Source: CAG-791 sp045130475
GTDB taxonomy: Bacteria; Bacillota; Clostridia; Lachnospirales; Lachnospiraceae
NCBI GenBank assembly: GCA_045130475.1
Contig: JBGUPU010000026.1
Coordinates: forward strand, 8,264 to 72,263
Length of the DNA: 64,000 nucleotides
Direction of reading: 5' to 3'
Shown: piece by piece, positions 17,591 through 24,903 of the stretch
Position numbering within the stretch: position 1 is the stretch's first letter
Layout of the letters: each line of letters starts with the position of its first letter
Notes under the pieces: generated by a model
The model's input: only the letters and a program-made list of their open reading frames with translations
Told to the model about the DNA's origin: nothing
Database searches by the model: none
Made by a program: the position numbers and the translations under genes

Positions 17591-19450
17591 TCAAGCGAGT
17601 CTTGTATTTTCCTCCTGCCAGAAGGAAGCCTTTCCAAGCTGTACTGCAATATCGCCTGCTTTCATGCCCTGCTTTCCGCAGGACTGCGCAGCCAGGTCTC
17701 CGGCGATCCCATGAAGGCAGACGGCGGTGACAGCCGCTGCAAAGCCATCGGCACACTCGGCTTCTGTAAAAAGCTTCTGATGTCGAGCCTGCGTGACCGG
17801 ACGATGATCCGGGGAAGCCGGCATTTCTTTTTCTCTGAAATCAAGGGCAAGAAAGGCTGCAGTCATACCGGTCAGGACATCGCCGCTGCCCGCGGCAGCC
17901 ATTCCGCAGTTGCCTGTAGTGTTCAGATACATACGGTTCAGTGAAGCAGCCGGTCGTCCGCCGTCCTGCAGGGAACTGTCAAAGATGGAACTGTTTTTCG
18001 ACGGCTGTACCACAAGCGTGCGCGCGTCCTTGCAGGCGATCGTACTGGCCAGCCGGTCCGCCTGTTCCTGCACCAGCAAAGCTCTGTCGGCTATACATTC
18101 AGAGACTGTGTGCCCTGAAAGAGCCGCAAATTCCGCCATATGCGGCGTAAGGATACAGGGGATGTCAGGACGTCTTGCGGCCAACATTCCGCAGAGCTCC
18201 TCACTGCGGGCAAGCAGGCGCATCGCATCTGCATCCAGGACCAGCCCTCGGACAGATCTCTTTCTCTTTTTCCGGGAACAGGCTCCCGAATCTGAGTCAG
18301 CGGCTTGATCGGTACAGGCGTCCTCCTGCACATACAGAAGGATCTGCCGCAGAAGGGCCAGAGCAGCAGCATCAGTGCCCATAGCAGGACCCGCTGCGGC
18401 AATGTCCGCCCACTCCAGTGAAGCCAGAAGCTTAGCGGCTGCCTGTTCCGGTGTCTCCTCGTCCGTAAAGGTATCCAGAAGTGCTTCGGGGAGTGCCTGC
18501 TGGATGATCACACGGTTTGATTCATGAGTAAAGATTTTCACCATTCCAGCGCCTGCAGACAGGCATGCCCCTGCAGAAAGTAAGGCGGCACCGCACATAT
18601 TGCGGCGTCCGGCGACAAGGAGGATCTTTCCGAATGTCCCCTTGTTGCCTGCGGCATCCCTTGCAGGGACAAGATCAGATGCACCGGCATCCCGAAGGGT
18701 AAACATGGAAGGCTGTTTTTCAAATCCTCTCTCTGTGATCCCGATTCCGGCCAGGCGGCAGGTGCCGGCATAGGAGGTTCCAGGATACATGAAGTGACCC
18801 CTCTTGTAAAAGGCGAAGGTTCTTGTCTCATCGCACCTGACTGCGCATCCCATTACACGTCCGTCATCAGAAGAGATACCCGAAGGAATATCCACCGCGA
18901 CAACGTAGCTTCCATAGCGGTCCCTGCAGAGGTTTACAGCCTCCACACACCTGGCCGCTTCGCCTGTGAGGTCTCTGGACAGACCGGTACCGAAAAGGCC
19001 GTCTATGATCACATCCGGAACAGGATCCATACTAACGCATTCATCCGAACCATCCGGTTCATCGGGCAATGCGGCGAGGGAACTTGCGGGAAATTCCTCC
19101 ACGACTGCCCCGTACTGTTTCAGAATATTCTCCTGCACGGCAAAGCTGCTGTCCGGAGGGATGGTCCCCGAGAGACGGCAGAAACGGACATCATATCCCC
19201 GGTCGAGCAGGATCCTGCCCGCCGCGAGAGCATCCGCTCCGTTGTTGCCGCGGCCCGCTGCCGCAAGGACTACGGGGGTCTGTCTGCTCTTCCTGCCGGA
19301 GAAATTTTGGCGTAAAAATACGTCAACGCTGTCCGCTACGGACAGCGCTGCACGCTCCATCAGGACGAGAGAAGGAATTCCGATCACATTGGACGTCCTG
19401 GCATCGCATGATGCCATCTCCGCACCTGTCAGTAAATACTCAATATTCAT
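17591..19450 (-). CDS. nnr: Bifunctional NAD(P)H-hydrate epimerase / ADP-dependent NAD(P)H-hydrate dehydratase
   Basis: The enzyme repairs hydrated, inactive NAD(P)H. The N-terminal YjeF_N epimerase domain (about 1-225) shows AAGRGNNGADALAAGRIL and GLFGTGLSRDLTGEAA; the C-terminal kinase-like dehydratase domain (about 260-615) shows GTFGKILLVAGRRNMCGAAL and the ATP-site motif AAGSGDVLTGM. At 619 residues it is longer than E. coli Nnr (515): a charged Ser/Lys/Arg insert near residues 385-400 and another stretch near 560 account for much of this. It is followed by alr at 15 bp and preceded by rex at about 40 bp. A nicotinamide-cofactor repair enzyme next to an NADH-sensing regulator is functionally sensible. 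Confidence 0.94.
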   Translation of the reverse strand: MNIEYLLTGAEMASCDARTSNVIGIPSLVLMERAALSVADSVDVFLRQNFSGRKSRQTPVVLAAAGRGNNGADALAAGRILLDRGYDVRFCRLSGTIPPDSSFAVQENILKQYGAVVEEFPASSLAALPDEPDGSDECVSMDPVPDVIIDGLFGTGLSRDLTGEAARCVEAVNLCRDRYGSYVVAVDIPSGISSDDGRVMGCAVRCDETRTFAFYKRGHFMYPGTSYAGTCRLAGIGITERGFEKQPSMFTLRDAGASDLVPARDAAGNKGTFGKILLVAGRRNMCGAALLSAGACLSAGAGMVKIFTHESNRVIIQQALPEALLDTFTDEETPEQAAAKLLASLEWADIAAAGPAMGTDAAALALLRQILLYVQEDACTDQAADSDSGACSRKKRKRSVRGLVLDADAMRLLARSEELCGMLAARRPDIPCILTPHMAEFAALSGHTVSECIADRALLVQEQADRLASTIACKDARTLVVQPSKNSSIFDSSLQDGGRPAASLNRMYLNTTGNCGMAAAGSGDVLTGMTAAFLALDFREKEMPASPDHRPVTQARHQKLFTEAECADGFAAAVTAVCLHGIAGDLAAQSCGKQGMKAGDIAVQLGKASFWQEENTRLA

Positions 19451-19489
19451 GATAAAATCCCGGATTTTGAGGAAACCTGAACTGTGACA

Positions 19490-20143
19490 TTACTCTTTGT
19501 CCTCAGAAGCAGAATCTGAGTTCTTGTGAATATTATAGGACAATTTCATAAGGCTGTCCTGAAGGTGAACACTCTCCACCTGAATGGAGGGCGGAAGCTC
19601 CAGATCGATATGCGCGAAATTCCAGATCGCCTTAATATTTGTTTTTGTGAGAGAATGCGCCACCTCGCGCGCTTCTGATTTGGGAATCGTCAGCACAACG
19701 ATGTCCACATTATTTGCGTCCACATATTCCTGAAGGTCTGTGAGCGGACGGATCGGTATCCCTCCGACTGTCTGCCCGAAAAGTTTTGGATTGACATCAA
19801 ACGCACAGATAAAATTAAAACCGCTCTGCTTGAACTTCAGATAGCGGACCAGCGCCTGCCCCAGATTGCCGGCACCGACCAATACCATATTATGAGTATG
19901 ATCAAGTCCTAAAATCTTGCCGATCTCTTCATACAGATAATTGGTGTTGTAACCATATCCCTGCTGTCCGAAACCTCCGAAGTTATTGAAATCCTGTCTG
20001 ATCTGGGAAGCTGTCACCTTCATGATCCGGCTAAGCTCCTGAGATGATATTCTCTCTTTGCCGGATTCTTTCAGCTCTTTTAGATAACGATAATACCTCG
20101 GCAATCTTCCGATTACCGCCTGAGAAATTCCCTTTTCTTCCAA
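19490..20143 (-). CDS. rex: Redox-sensing transcriptional repressor Rex
   Basis: Rex senses NADH/NAD+ and represses fermentation and respiration genes when NAD+ is high. The N-terminal winged helix includes KGISQAVIGRLPRYYRYL and the recognition helix SQIRQDFNNFGGFGQQGYGYN; the NAD-binding domain has VLVGAGNLGQALVRY and ends in a swapped C-terminal helix. The frame is open to an ATG at 20200, but that lacks a ribosome site; a TTG at 20143 with AGAGGTG 5 bases upstream gives a 217-residue protein with the normal Rex N-terminus, so I prefer it. A near-consensus promoter lies 135 bases upstream. I see no clear Rex operator in this gap. Confidence 0.93.
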   Translation of the reverse strand: MEEKGISQAVIGRLPRYYRYLKELKESGKERISSQELSRIMKVTASQIRQDFNNFGGFGQQGYGYNTNYLYEEIGKILGLDHTHNMVLVGAGNLGQALVRYLKFKQSGFNFICAFDVNPKLFGQTVGGIPIRPLTDLQEYVDANNVDIVVLTIPKSEAREVAHSLTKTNIKAIWNFAHIDLELPPSIQVESVHLQDSLMKLSYNIHKNSDSASEDKE

Positions 20144-20284
20144 ATAAGCACCTCTTGTAATAAAATAAACGGAAGCGTCTAAGAGGGCACCTATCCCCAT
20201 AACCCAAATGAATGCCCGTAAACTGATACGAATGCCTGATTAAATCAGCAGCCGCTTCTTTACAATTGCAACAACCCCAAATTC

Positions 20285-20313
20285 ATTATAAGGTGAGTTC
20301 ATTTTCATGTCAA
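20285..20313 (-). promoter_or_regulatory. rex (rex-nnr-alr) promoter, consensus
   Basis: Minus strand -35 TTGACA (20308-20313), 17-base spacer, -10 TATAAT (20285-20290): both hexamers perfect. The leader of about 135 bases holds the palindrome CTGATTAAATCAG (20236-20248). Confidence 0.85.
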
Positions 20314-20331
20314 ATATACAAATCATCATGA

Positions 20332-20360
20332 TTGACAGCTTATTTGATTCCTATTAAACT
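20332..20360 (+). promoter_or_regulatory. Promoter of the ABC-F gene
   Basis: Plus strand -35 TTGACA (20332-20337), 17-base spacer, -10 TAAACT (20355-20360). It diverges from the rex promoter only about 20 bp away. Confidence 0.6.
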
Positions 20361-20429
20361 GATTTGGTGTCCTTCTCCGCGGCACTTTTTTGCTTCCCTA
20401 AACCCGTACGAATACAGGTAAAACCATAC

Positions 20430-22505
20430 ATGATTATTGCATGTCATCACATCACAAAAGAATTTGTTGAAAAGACTGTTTTGTCCGATATCACTTTTCA
20501 TCTGGAAAAAGGCGACCGCGCTGCCATCGTAGGAATTAACGGAGCGGGAAAGACCACGCTGCTTCGGATCATGGCAGGCGAAATGGAAGCGGATTCCGGA
20601 ACAGTCACTTTGTCCGGCGGCGCACGTCTTGGGTATCTGGCACAGGATCAGGGTCTCGATGCCTCCAGCACCATTTATGATGAAGCACTTGAAGCCAAGC
20701 GTGAGATCATCGAGATGGAGAAACAGCTCTCGCAGTATGAGCAGGAAATGGAGGCTGTCAAGGGGAATGCTCTCAATGAGCTGATCGAGTCCTATACCAA
20801 CCTTCTTCACCGCTTTGAAATGATGAACGGCTACGCCTATAAGGGTGAGATCACCGGTGTCCTGCGCGGTCTCGGCTTTGAGGATGAGGAATTCGACAAG
20901 CAGATCTACACACTCTCAGGGGGACAGAAGACCCGTGTTGCCCTGGCACGCCTCCTTCTGCAGAGCCCGGATGTCATCATGCTCGATGAGCCCACAAACC
21001 ATCTGGATCTGGGAAGTATCCGCTGGCTGGAAAATTACCTCACCAATTATCGGGGTACGGTTATCATCGTGTCCCACGACCGTTATTTTCTCGACCGCAC
21101 TGTCACCAAGGTCATCGAGATCGAAAACGCCTCTGCCACCTTTTTTACCGGCAATTACACAGTTTATGCCGAAAAAAAGAAAGCGCTCCGGGAGCAGCAG
21201 CAGCGCGCCTGGCTCAACAACCAGGCCCAGATCCGGCACCAGGAGGAGGTCATCGCAAAACTCAGGCAGTTTAACCGCGAAAAATCCATCAAGCGGGCGG
21301 AGAGCCGGGAAAAAATGCTCAACCGCATGGAAGTGGTCGACAAGCCCTTCACCCTGCGGGATGACATGCATCTCAAACTGACGCCCTGCATCCGCAGCGG
21401 ACGGGAAGTCCTGACTGTGGAAAATCTGGCCAAATCATTTGACGGGCAGACACTCTTCTCCGGTCTGGGATTCCACATCCGGCGCGGAGAGCATGTCGCG
21501 CTGATCGGAGACAACGGCACGGGCAAGACTACGATCCTGAAGATCCTCAACGGCCTTCTGGGACAGGACCAGGGACATATACGGCTTGGGACCAACGTGC
21601 ACATCGGCTACTACGACCAGGAACATCACGTTCTCGATGACCGCAATACGGTCTTTGAAGAGATTGCCTATACCTTCCCTTCCATGACAAACACAGAGGT
21701 GAGAAATCTTCTGGCCTCCTTCCTTTTTACCGGCGACGATGTCTTCAAGCTGATCGGTGAGCTGTCGGGCGGTGAAAAAGGACGTGTTTCCCTGGCAAAG
21801 CTCATGCTCTCGGAAGCAAACCTGCTCATCCTCGATGAGCCGACAAACCATCTGGACATTGTTTCCAGAGAAGTCCTGGAAAATGCCCTTAACTCCTATG
21901 ACGGCACGGTTCTCTATGTCTCCCATGACCGTTACTTTATCAACCGTACCGCAAGCCGTATCATGGAACTTACACAAAAGGTTCTGGTCAATTATCCCGG
22001 AAACAATTCCGAGAGTGTGCCGGAGCGTTTTATCGGTAATTATGATTTTTATGTTGAAAAATCCACCCAGGTAGGCGACAGACTGATCGCTGACCTCCGC
22101 GGCAGCCTCACGGAACTCGACAGCAGTCAGGGAAAAAGCGCACCGAAATCTTCTGCTGTGGATACGGCCAATACAGACAAAAATCTTGCTGCCGGATCTG
22201 CCGCAGCTGTGCAGACCTCCCGGGTTTCACAGAACCAGGCAGCAGGTGCCGAGGACTGGAAGAGCCGCAAAGAGGAGCAGGCACGCAGACGCAAGATCGC
22301 CAATGACCTCAAAAAATGCGAGAACGAGATTGCCCGCCTTGAATCCGAAGGTGAATCCCTCGACGAGGAGATCTCGCTCCCGGAAAACAGCACTGACCCT
22401 GACAAGCTCCGGGAACTGACGGCAAAAAGAGAAGCCATCGACGAAGAGCTTGCCTCTCTCTATGAGAGATGGGAGGAACTCGGGGAACTCTCTGAGGAAG
22501 AATGA
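20430..22505 (+). CDS. ABC-F family ATPase (ribosome-associated translation factor)
   Basis: Two ABC ATPase domains lie on one chain without membrane segments, the ABC-F layout. Walker A motifs are GINGAGKTT and GDNGTGKTT; signatures are LSGGQKTRVALARLL and LSGGEKGRVSLAKLML; both Walker B sites read LDEPTNHLD. A charged linker (about 240-310, rich in Lys, Arg and Gln) separates them, as in factors that enter the ribosomal E site. A C-terminal coiled coil (about 625-690) resembles the Uup/YdiF DNA- or RNA-binding tail. The frame is open to 20364, but ATG 20430 with AGGT upstream gives the conserved MIIACHHITKEF start; 691 residues. Whether it is a housekeeping factor or gives antibiotic protection cannot be decided from sequence. 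Confidence 0.9.
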   Translation: MIIACHHITKEFVEKTVLSDITFHLEKGDRAAIVGINGAGKTTLLRIMAGEMEADSGTVTLSGGARLGYLAQDQGLDASSTIYDEALEAKREIIEMEKQLSQYEQEMEAVKGNALNELIESYTNLLHRFEMMNGYAYKGEITGVLRGLGFEDEEFDKQIYTLSGGQKTRVALARLLLQSPDVIMLDEPTNHLDLGSIRWLENYLTNYRGTVIIVSHDRYFLDRTVTKVIEIENASATFFTGNYTVYAEKKKALREQQQRAWLNNQAQIRHQEEVIAKLRQFNREKSIKRAESREKMLNRMEVVDKPFTLRDDMHLKLTPCIRSGREVLTVENLAKSFDGQTLFSGLGFHIRRGEHVALIGDNGTGKTTILKILNGLLGQDQGHIRLGTNVHIGYYDQEHHVLDDRNTVFEEIAYTFPSMTNTEVRNLLASFLFTGDDVFKLIGELSGGEKGRVSLAKLMLSEANLLILDEPTNHLDIVSREVLENALNSYDGTVLYVSHDRYFINRTASRIMELTQKVLVNYPGNNSESVPERFIGNYDFYVEKSTQVGDRLIADLRGSLTELDSSQGKSAPKSSAVDTANTDKNLAAGSAAAVQTSRVSQNQAAGAEDWKSRKEEQARRRKIANDLKKCENEIARLESEGESLDEEISLPENSTDPDKLRELTAKREAIDEELASLYERWEELGELSEEE

Positions 22506-22508
22506 GAT

Positions 22509-22566
22509 AAAACGGAACCCGTCCGGCAGGTCATCTATCATAGACCTGACTGAACGGGTTCCGTTT
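22509..22566. terminator. Bidirectional terminator between convergent ABC-F and icd genes
   Basis: AAACGGAACCCGT (22510-22522) pairs perfectly with ACGGGTTCCGTTT (22554-22566); an inner CAGGTC/GACCTG stem extends the fold. A-rich left and T-rich right arms suit termination in both directions. Confidence 0.8.
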
Positions 22567-22590
22567 ATTTCGATATTAGGTATTAAGCTG

Positions 22591-23805
22591 TTATGCGCGA
22601 AGTTTCTGATCCAGAGTGTCACGGATCGCAAGAATAAAGGATTCTGTATCGAGCTTTTCGACGTTTTCAAGTGTCGTGATCAGGGCGAGGTCGCCGGTCA
22701 TCTTTCCGCTCTCAATCGTCTCAAGAGTCGCTTCCTCGAGCTTGCCGGCAAAGTCCATAAGCTCCGGAATATTGTCGAGTTCACCGCGCTTGCGCAGGGC
22801 GCCTGTCCATGCAAAGATAGTCGCAACGGAATTTGTGGAAGTAGTTTCCCCTTTCAGGTGCTTGTAATAGTGGCGCTGAACTGTACCGTGAGCGGCTTCA
22901 TACTCGTAAATGCCGGTAGGGCTTACCAGGACAGAAGTCATCATGGCCAGAGAGCCGAAACTGGTTGCCATCATGTCGCTCATGACATCGCCATCGTAGT
23001 TCTTCAGCGCCCACAGGAAACCGCCTTCAGAACGCATGACACGTGCCACGGCATCATCGATCAATGTATAGAAAAACTCAAGGCCGGCCGCCTCAAACTT
23101 CTCTTTGTATTCCTGTTCATAAATCTTTTCAAAGATCTCTTTGAAATGTCCGTCGTAGATTTTGGAAATGGTGTCCTTTGTTGAGAACCACAGATCCATC
23201 TTCTGGTCCAGAGCGTAGGCAAAGCAGGAACGTGCAAAACCTTCGATGGAATCATCCAGATTGTGCAGGCCCTGCAGAACGCCCGGGCCCTTAAACTGGT
23301 GGATGACCTGACGGGTCTCGTTTCCGTCCGCATCCGTGAAGACAAGCTCGGCAGTGCCGGGACCTTCGACGCGGTACTCAACATTTTTGTAAACATCGCC
23401 ATAGGCATGACGGGCCATGATAATGGGCTTCTTCCAAGTGCGGACATAGGGGTCGATGCCTTTCACAAGGATGGGCGCGCGGAATACAGTTCCGTCCAGA
23501 GCTGCCCGGATGGTGCCGTTGGGGCTCTTGTACATGGCTTTCAGGTTATACTCCTTGACACGGGAGGCATTGGGAGTGATCGTGGCACATTTGACAGCGA
23601 CACCGTATTTTTTGGTGGCTTCTGCTGCTTCGATCGTGATCCGGTCATCTGTCTCGTCTCTTTTTACAAGTCCGAGATCGTAATACTCGGTTTTCAGATT
23701 AATATAGGGAAGAAGCAAATCGTCCTTGATCATCTTCCAGATGATACGGGTCATTTCATCTCCGTCCATTTCCACAAGGGGCGTTTTCATCATAATCCTG
23801 CTCAT
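22591..23805 (-). CDS. icd: NADP-dependent isocitrate dehydrogenase (eukaryote-like type)
   Basis: The enzyme converts isocitrate to 2-oxoglutarate with NADPH formation, feeding glutamate synthesis. The N-terminus MKTPLVEMDGDEMTRIIW, the SPNGTIR substrate motif and the AAHGTVQRHY cofactor segment are those of the mitochondrial/cytosolic-type homodimeric IDH rather than the E. coli type. The frame is open to 23886, but an AGAAGGAGA site points to ATG 23805 (404 residues, normal length). A GntR/FCD regulator gene ends 98 bp upstream on the same strand, so icd may be in its operon and under its control. Confidence 0.95.
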   Translation of the reverse strand: MSRIMMKTPLVEMDGDEMTRIIWKMIKDDLLLPYINLKTEYYDLGLVKRDETDDRITIEAAEATKKYGVAVKCATITPNASRVKEYNLKAMYKSPNGTIRAALDGTVFRAPILVKGIDPYVRTWKKPIIMARHAYGDVYKNVEYRVEGPGTAELVFTDADGNETRQVIHQFKGPGVLQGLHNLDDSIEGFARSCFAYALDQKMDLWFSTKDTISKIYDGHFKEIFEKIYEQEYKEKFEAAGLEFFYTLIDDAVARVMRSEGGFLWALKNYDGDVMSDMMATSFGSLAMMTSVLVSPTGIYEYEAAHGTVQRHYYKHLKGETTSTNSVATIFAWTGALRKRGELDNIPELMDFAGKLEEATLETIESGKMTGDLALITTLENVEKLDTESFILAIRDTLDQKLRA

Positions 23806-23903
23806 TTTTGCTTCTCCTTCTGTCTCATTCCTTCCGGCCTGGCTTCTCAATATCGTTGGCACCTCACGAATATTTCGAAATGTCATGTCTGAATCTCCGT
23901 TTT

Positions 23904-24596
23904 TTATGCTTCATCCTTATAAATCTCATAAAGACCGTTCTTAACCATATTGTCATAGGCATTGTGCATATGCTCGCATGCCAGCCTCTCCGCCAGATCT
24001 GCCTTTCCGGCCCGGATCGCTTCCATAATAGCCCGGTGCTCCTTGTTCGAAGCTGTACCTCTTCCCACACTGGACAGAGTTTTTTTGCGGACACGATGTA
24101 CATACTGATGATAATCGATCAGCAGATGTTCCAGCATCTTGGAATGGCAGGCGCTGTATAGAATATGGTGAAACTGGCTGTCCAGATCTACCATCTGTTC
24201 GAGATGTCCCTTGCCCGCGTGATATTCTGCGAGATAGACATTCTCTTCCATTGCCTCCATCTGTTCCTTGGTGATCTTCTCCGTTGCCCAGCGGGCGCAA
24301 AGTGCTTCGAGACGAGCGCGGATCATGTAAATATCCTTGACGTCCTTGGCGGAAATACCTGTGACGAAAGCTCCGCGGTTGGGGATGATCTGCACCAGTC
24401 CTTCCAGTTCCAGCTGACGAAGTGCCTCTCTAACGGGTGTCCTGGAAACACCGAGCTCTTTTCCGATCTTAATCTCTTTGAGCTCTTCGTGCTCCTTGTA
24501 CCTGCCGCTCAGAATATCCTCACGGATCTTTGTGAACACTCTCCCGCGAAGAGAATATTTATCCGTCACTTCACGCTTCAAATCAAACTCATCCAT
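23904..24596 (-). CDS. GntR-family regulator, FadR/FCD subfamily
   Basis: The 230-residue protein has an N-terminal winged helix (about 20-80) with the GntR signature GVSRTPVREALRQLELEGLV, and a helical FCD ligand domain (about 90-225) with the metal/ligand histidine pattern (DSQFHHILYSAC, EHRAIMEAI). FCD regulators often sense organic acids. The frame is open to 24899, but AGAGGGGG lies 7 bases before ATG 24596. The gene's own promoter is overlaid by a palindrome, so autoregulation is likely. Its downstream neighbour is icd, suggesting control of isocitrate or related carboxylate metabolism; this is inference from position. Confidence 0.9.
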   Translation of the reverse strand: MDEFDLKREVTDKYSLRGRVFTKIREDILSGRYKEHEELKEIKIGKELGVSRTPVREALRQLELEGLVQIIPNRGAFVTGISAKDVKDIYMIRARLEALCARWATEKITKEQMEAMEENVYLAEYHAGKGHLEQMVDLDSQFHHILYSACHSKMLEHLLIDYHQYVHRVRKKTLSSVGRGTASNKEHRAIMEAIRAGKADLAERLACEHMHNAYDNMVKNGLYEIYKDEA

Positions 24597-24734
24597 ATAA
24601 AACCCCCTCTGCAGCATACTGTAATATGCATAATATGGCTGAATACTGCTTATATTGACGGTCTGATGAAAATCAGATCTGCAAATTGGATCACGTCGCG
24701 GCGGCTTGAAACTATGCCGGCAGACGCATGTATT

Positions 24735-24763
24735 ATTGTATACATTTAGTACAATAAAGTCAA
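24735..24763 (-). promoter_or_regulatory. gntR promoter with overlapping palindromic operator
   Basis: Minus strand -35 TTGACT (24758-24763), 17-base spacer, -10 TACAAT (24735-24740). The spacer and -10 carry the perfect palindrome TGTATACA (24737-24744), and a wider inverted repeat, ATTGTA...TACAAT (24735-24740/24750-24755), spans the promoter. GntR regulators bind short palindromes of this kind, so this is the best candidate autoregulatory operator. Confidence 0.65.
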
Positions 24764-24794
24764 GCGTTTTGCTCCAAAGCATTGGTTTATGAAG

Positions 24795-24847
24795 AAAAAC
24801 CCCGCATAAAGAGTGCGGCCATACGGCGTGGATCTCTTTATGCGGGG
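24795..24847 (-). terminator. leuS terminator
   Basis: CCCCGCATAAAGAG (24800-24813) pairs perfectly with CTCTTTATGCGGGG (24834-24847); on the minus strand a T-run follows (24795-24799). It lies 57 bp past the leuS stop. The rest of the 24597-24903 gap is the gntR promoter. Confidence 0.9.
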
Positions 24848-24903
24848 ATGTGAATTTTAAACTGATCTTTATTTCCTGCATCGACACAGGGGCGATCACT
24901 CTA

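Noticed and set aside
20144..20429. A Rex operator (TTGTTAAnnnnTTAACAA type) in the rex upstream region
   Set aside because: Only the palindrome CTGATTAAATCAG is present, which does not match; autoregulation by Rex is not supported.
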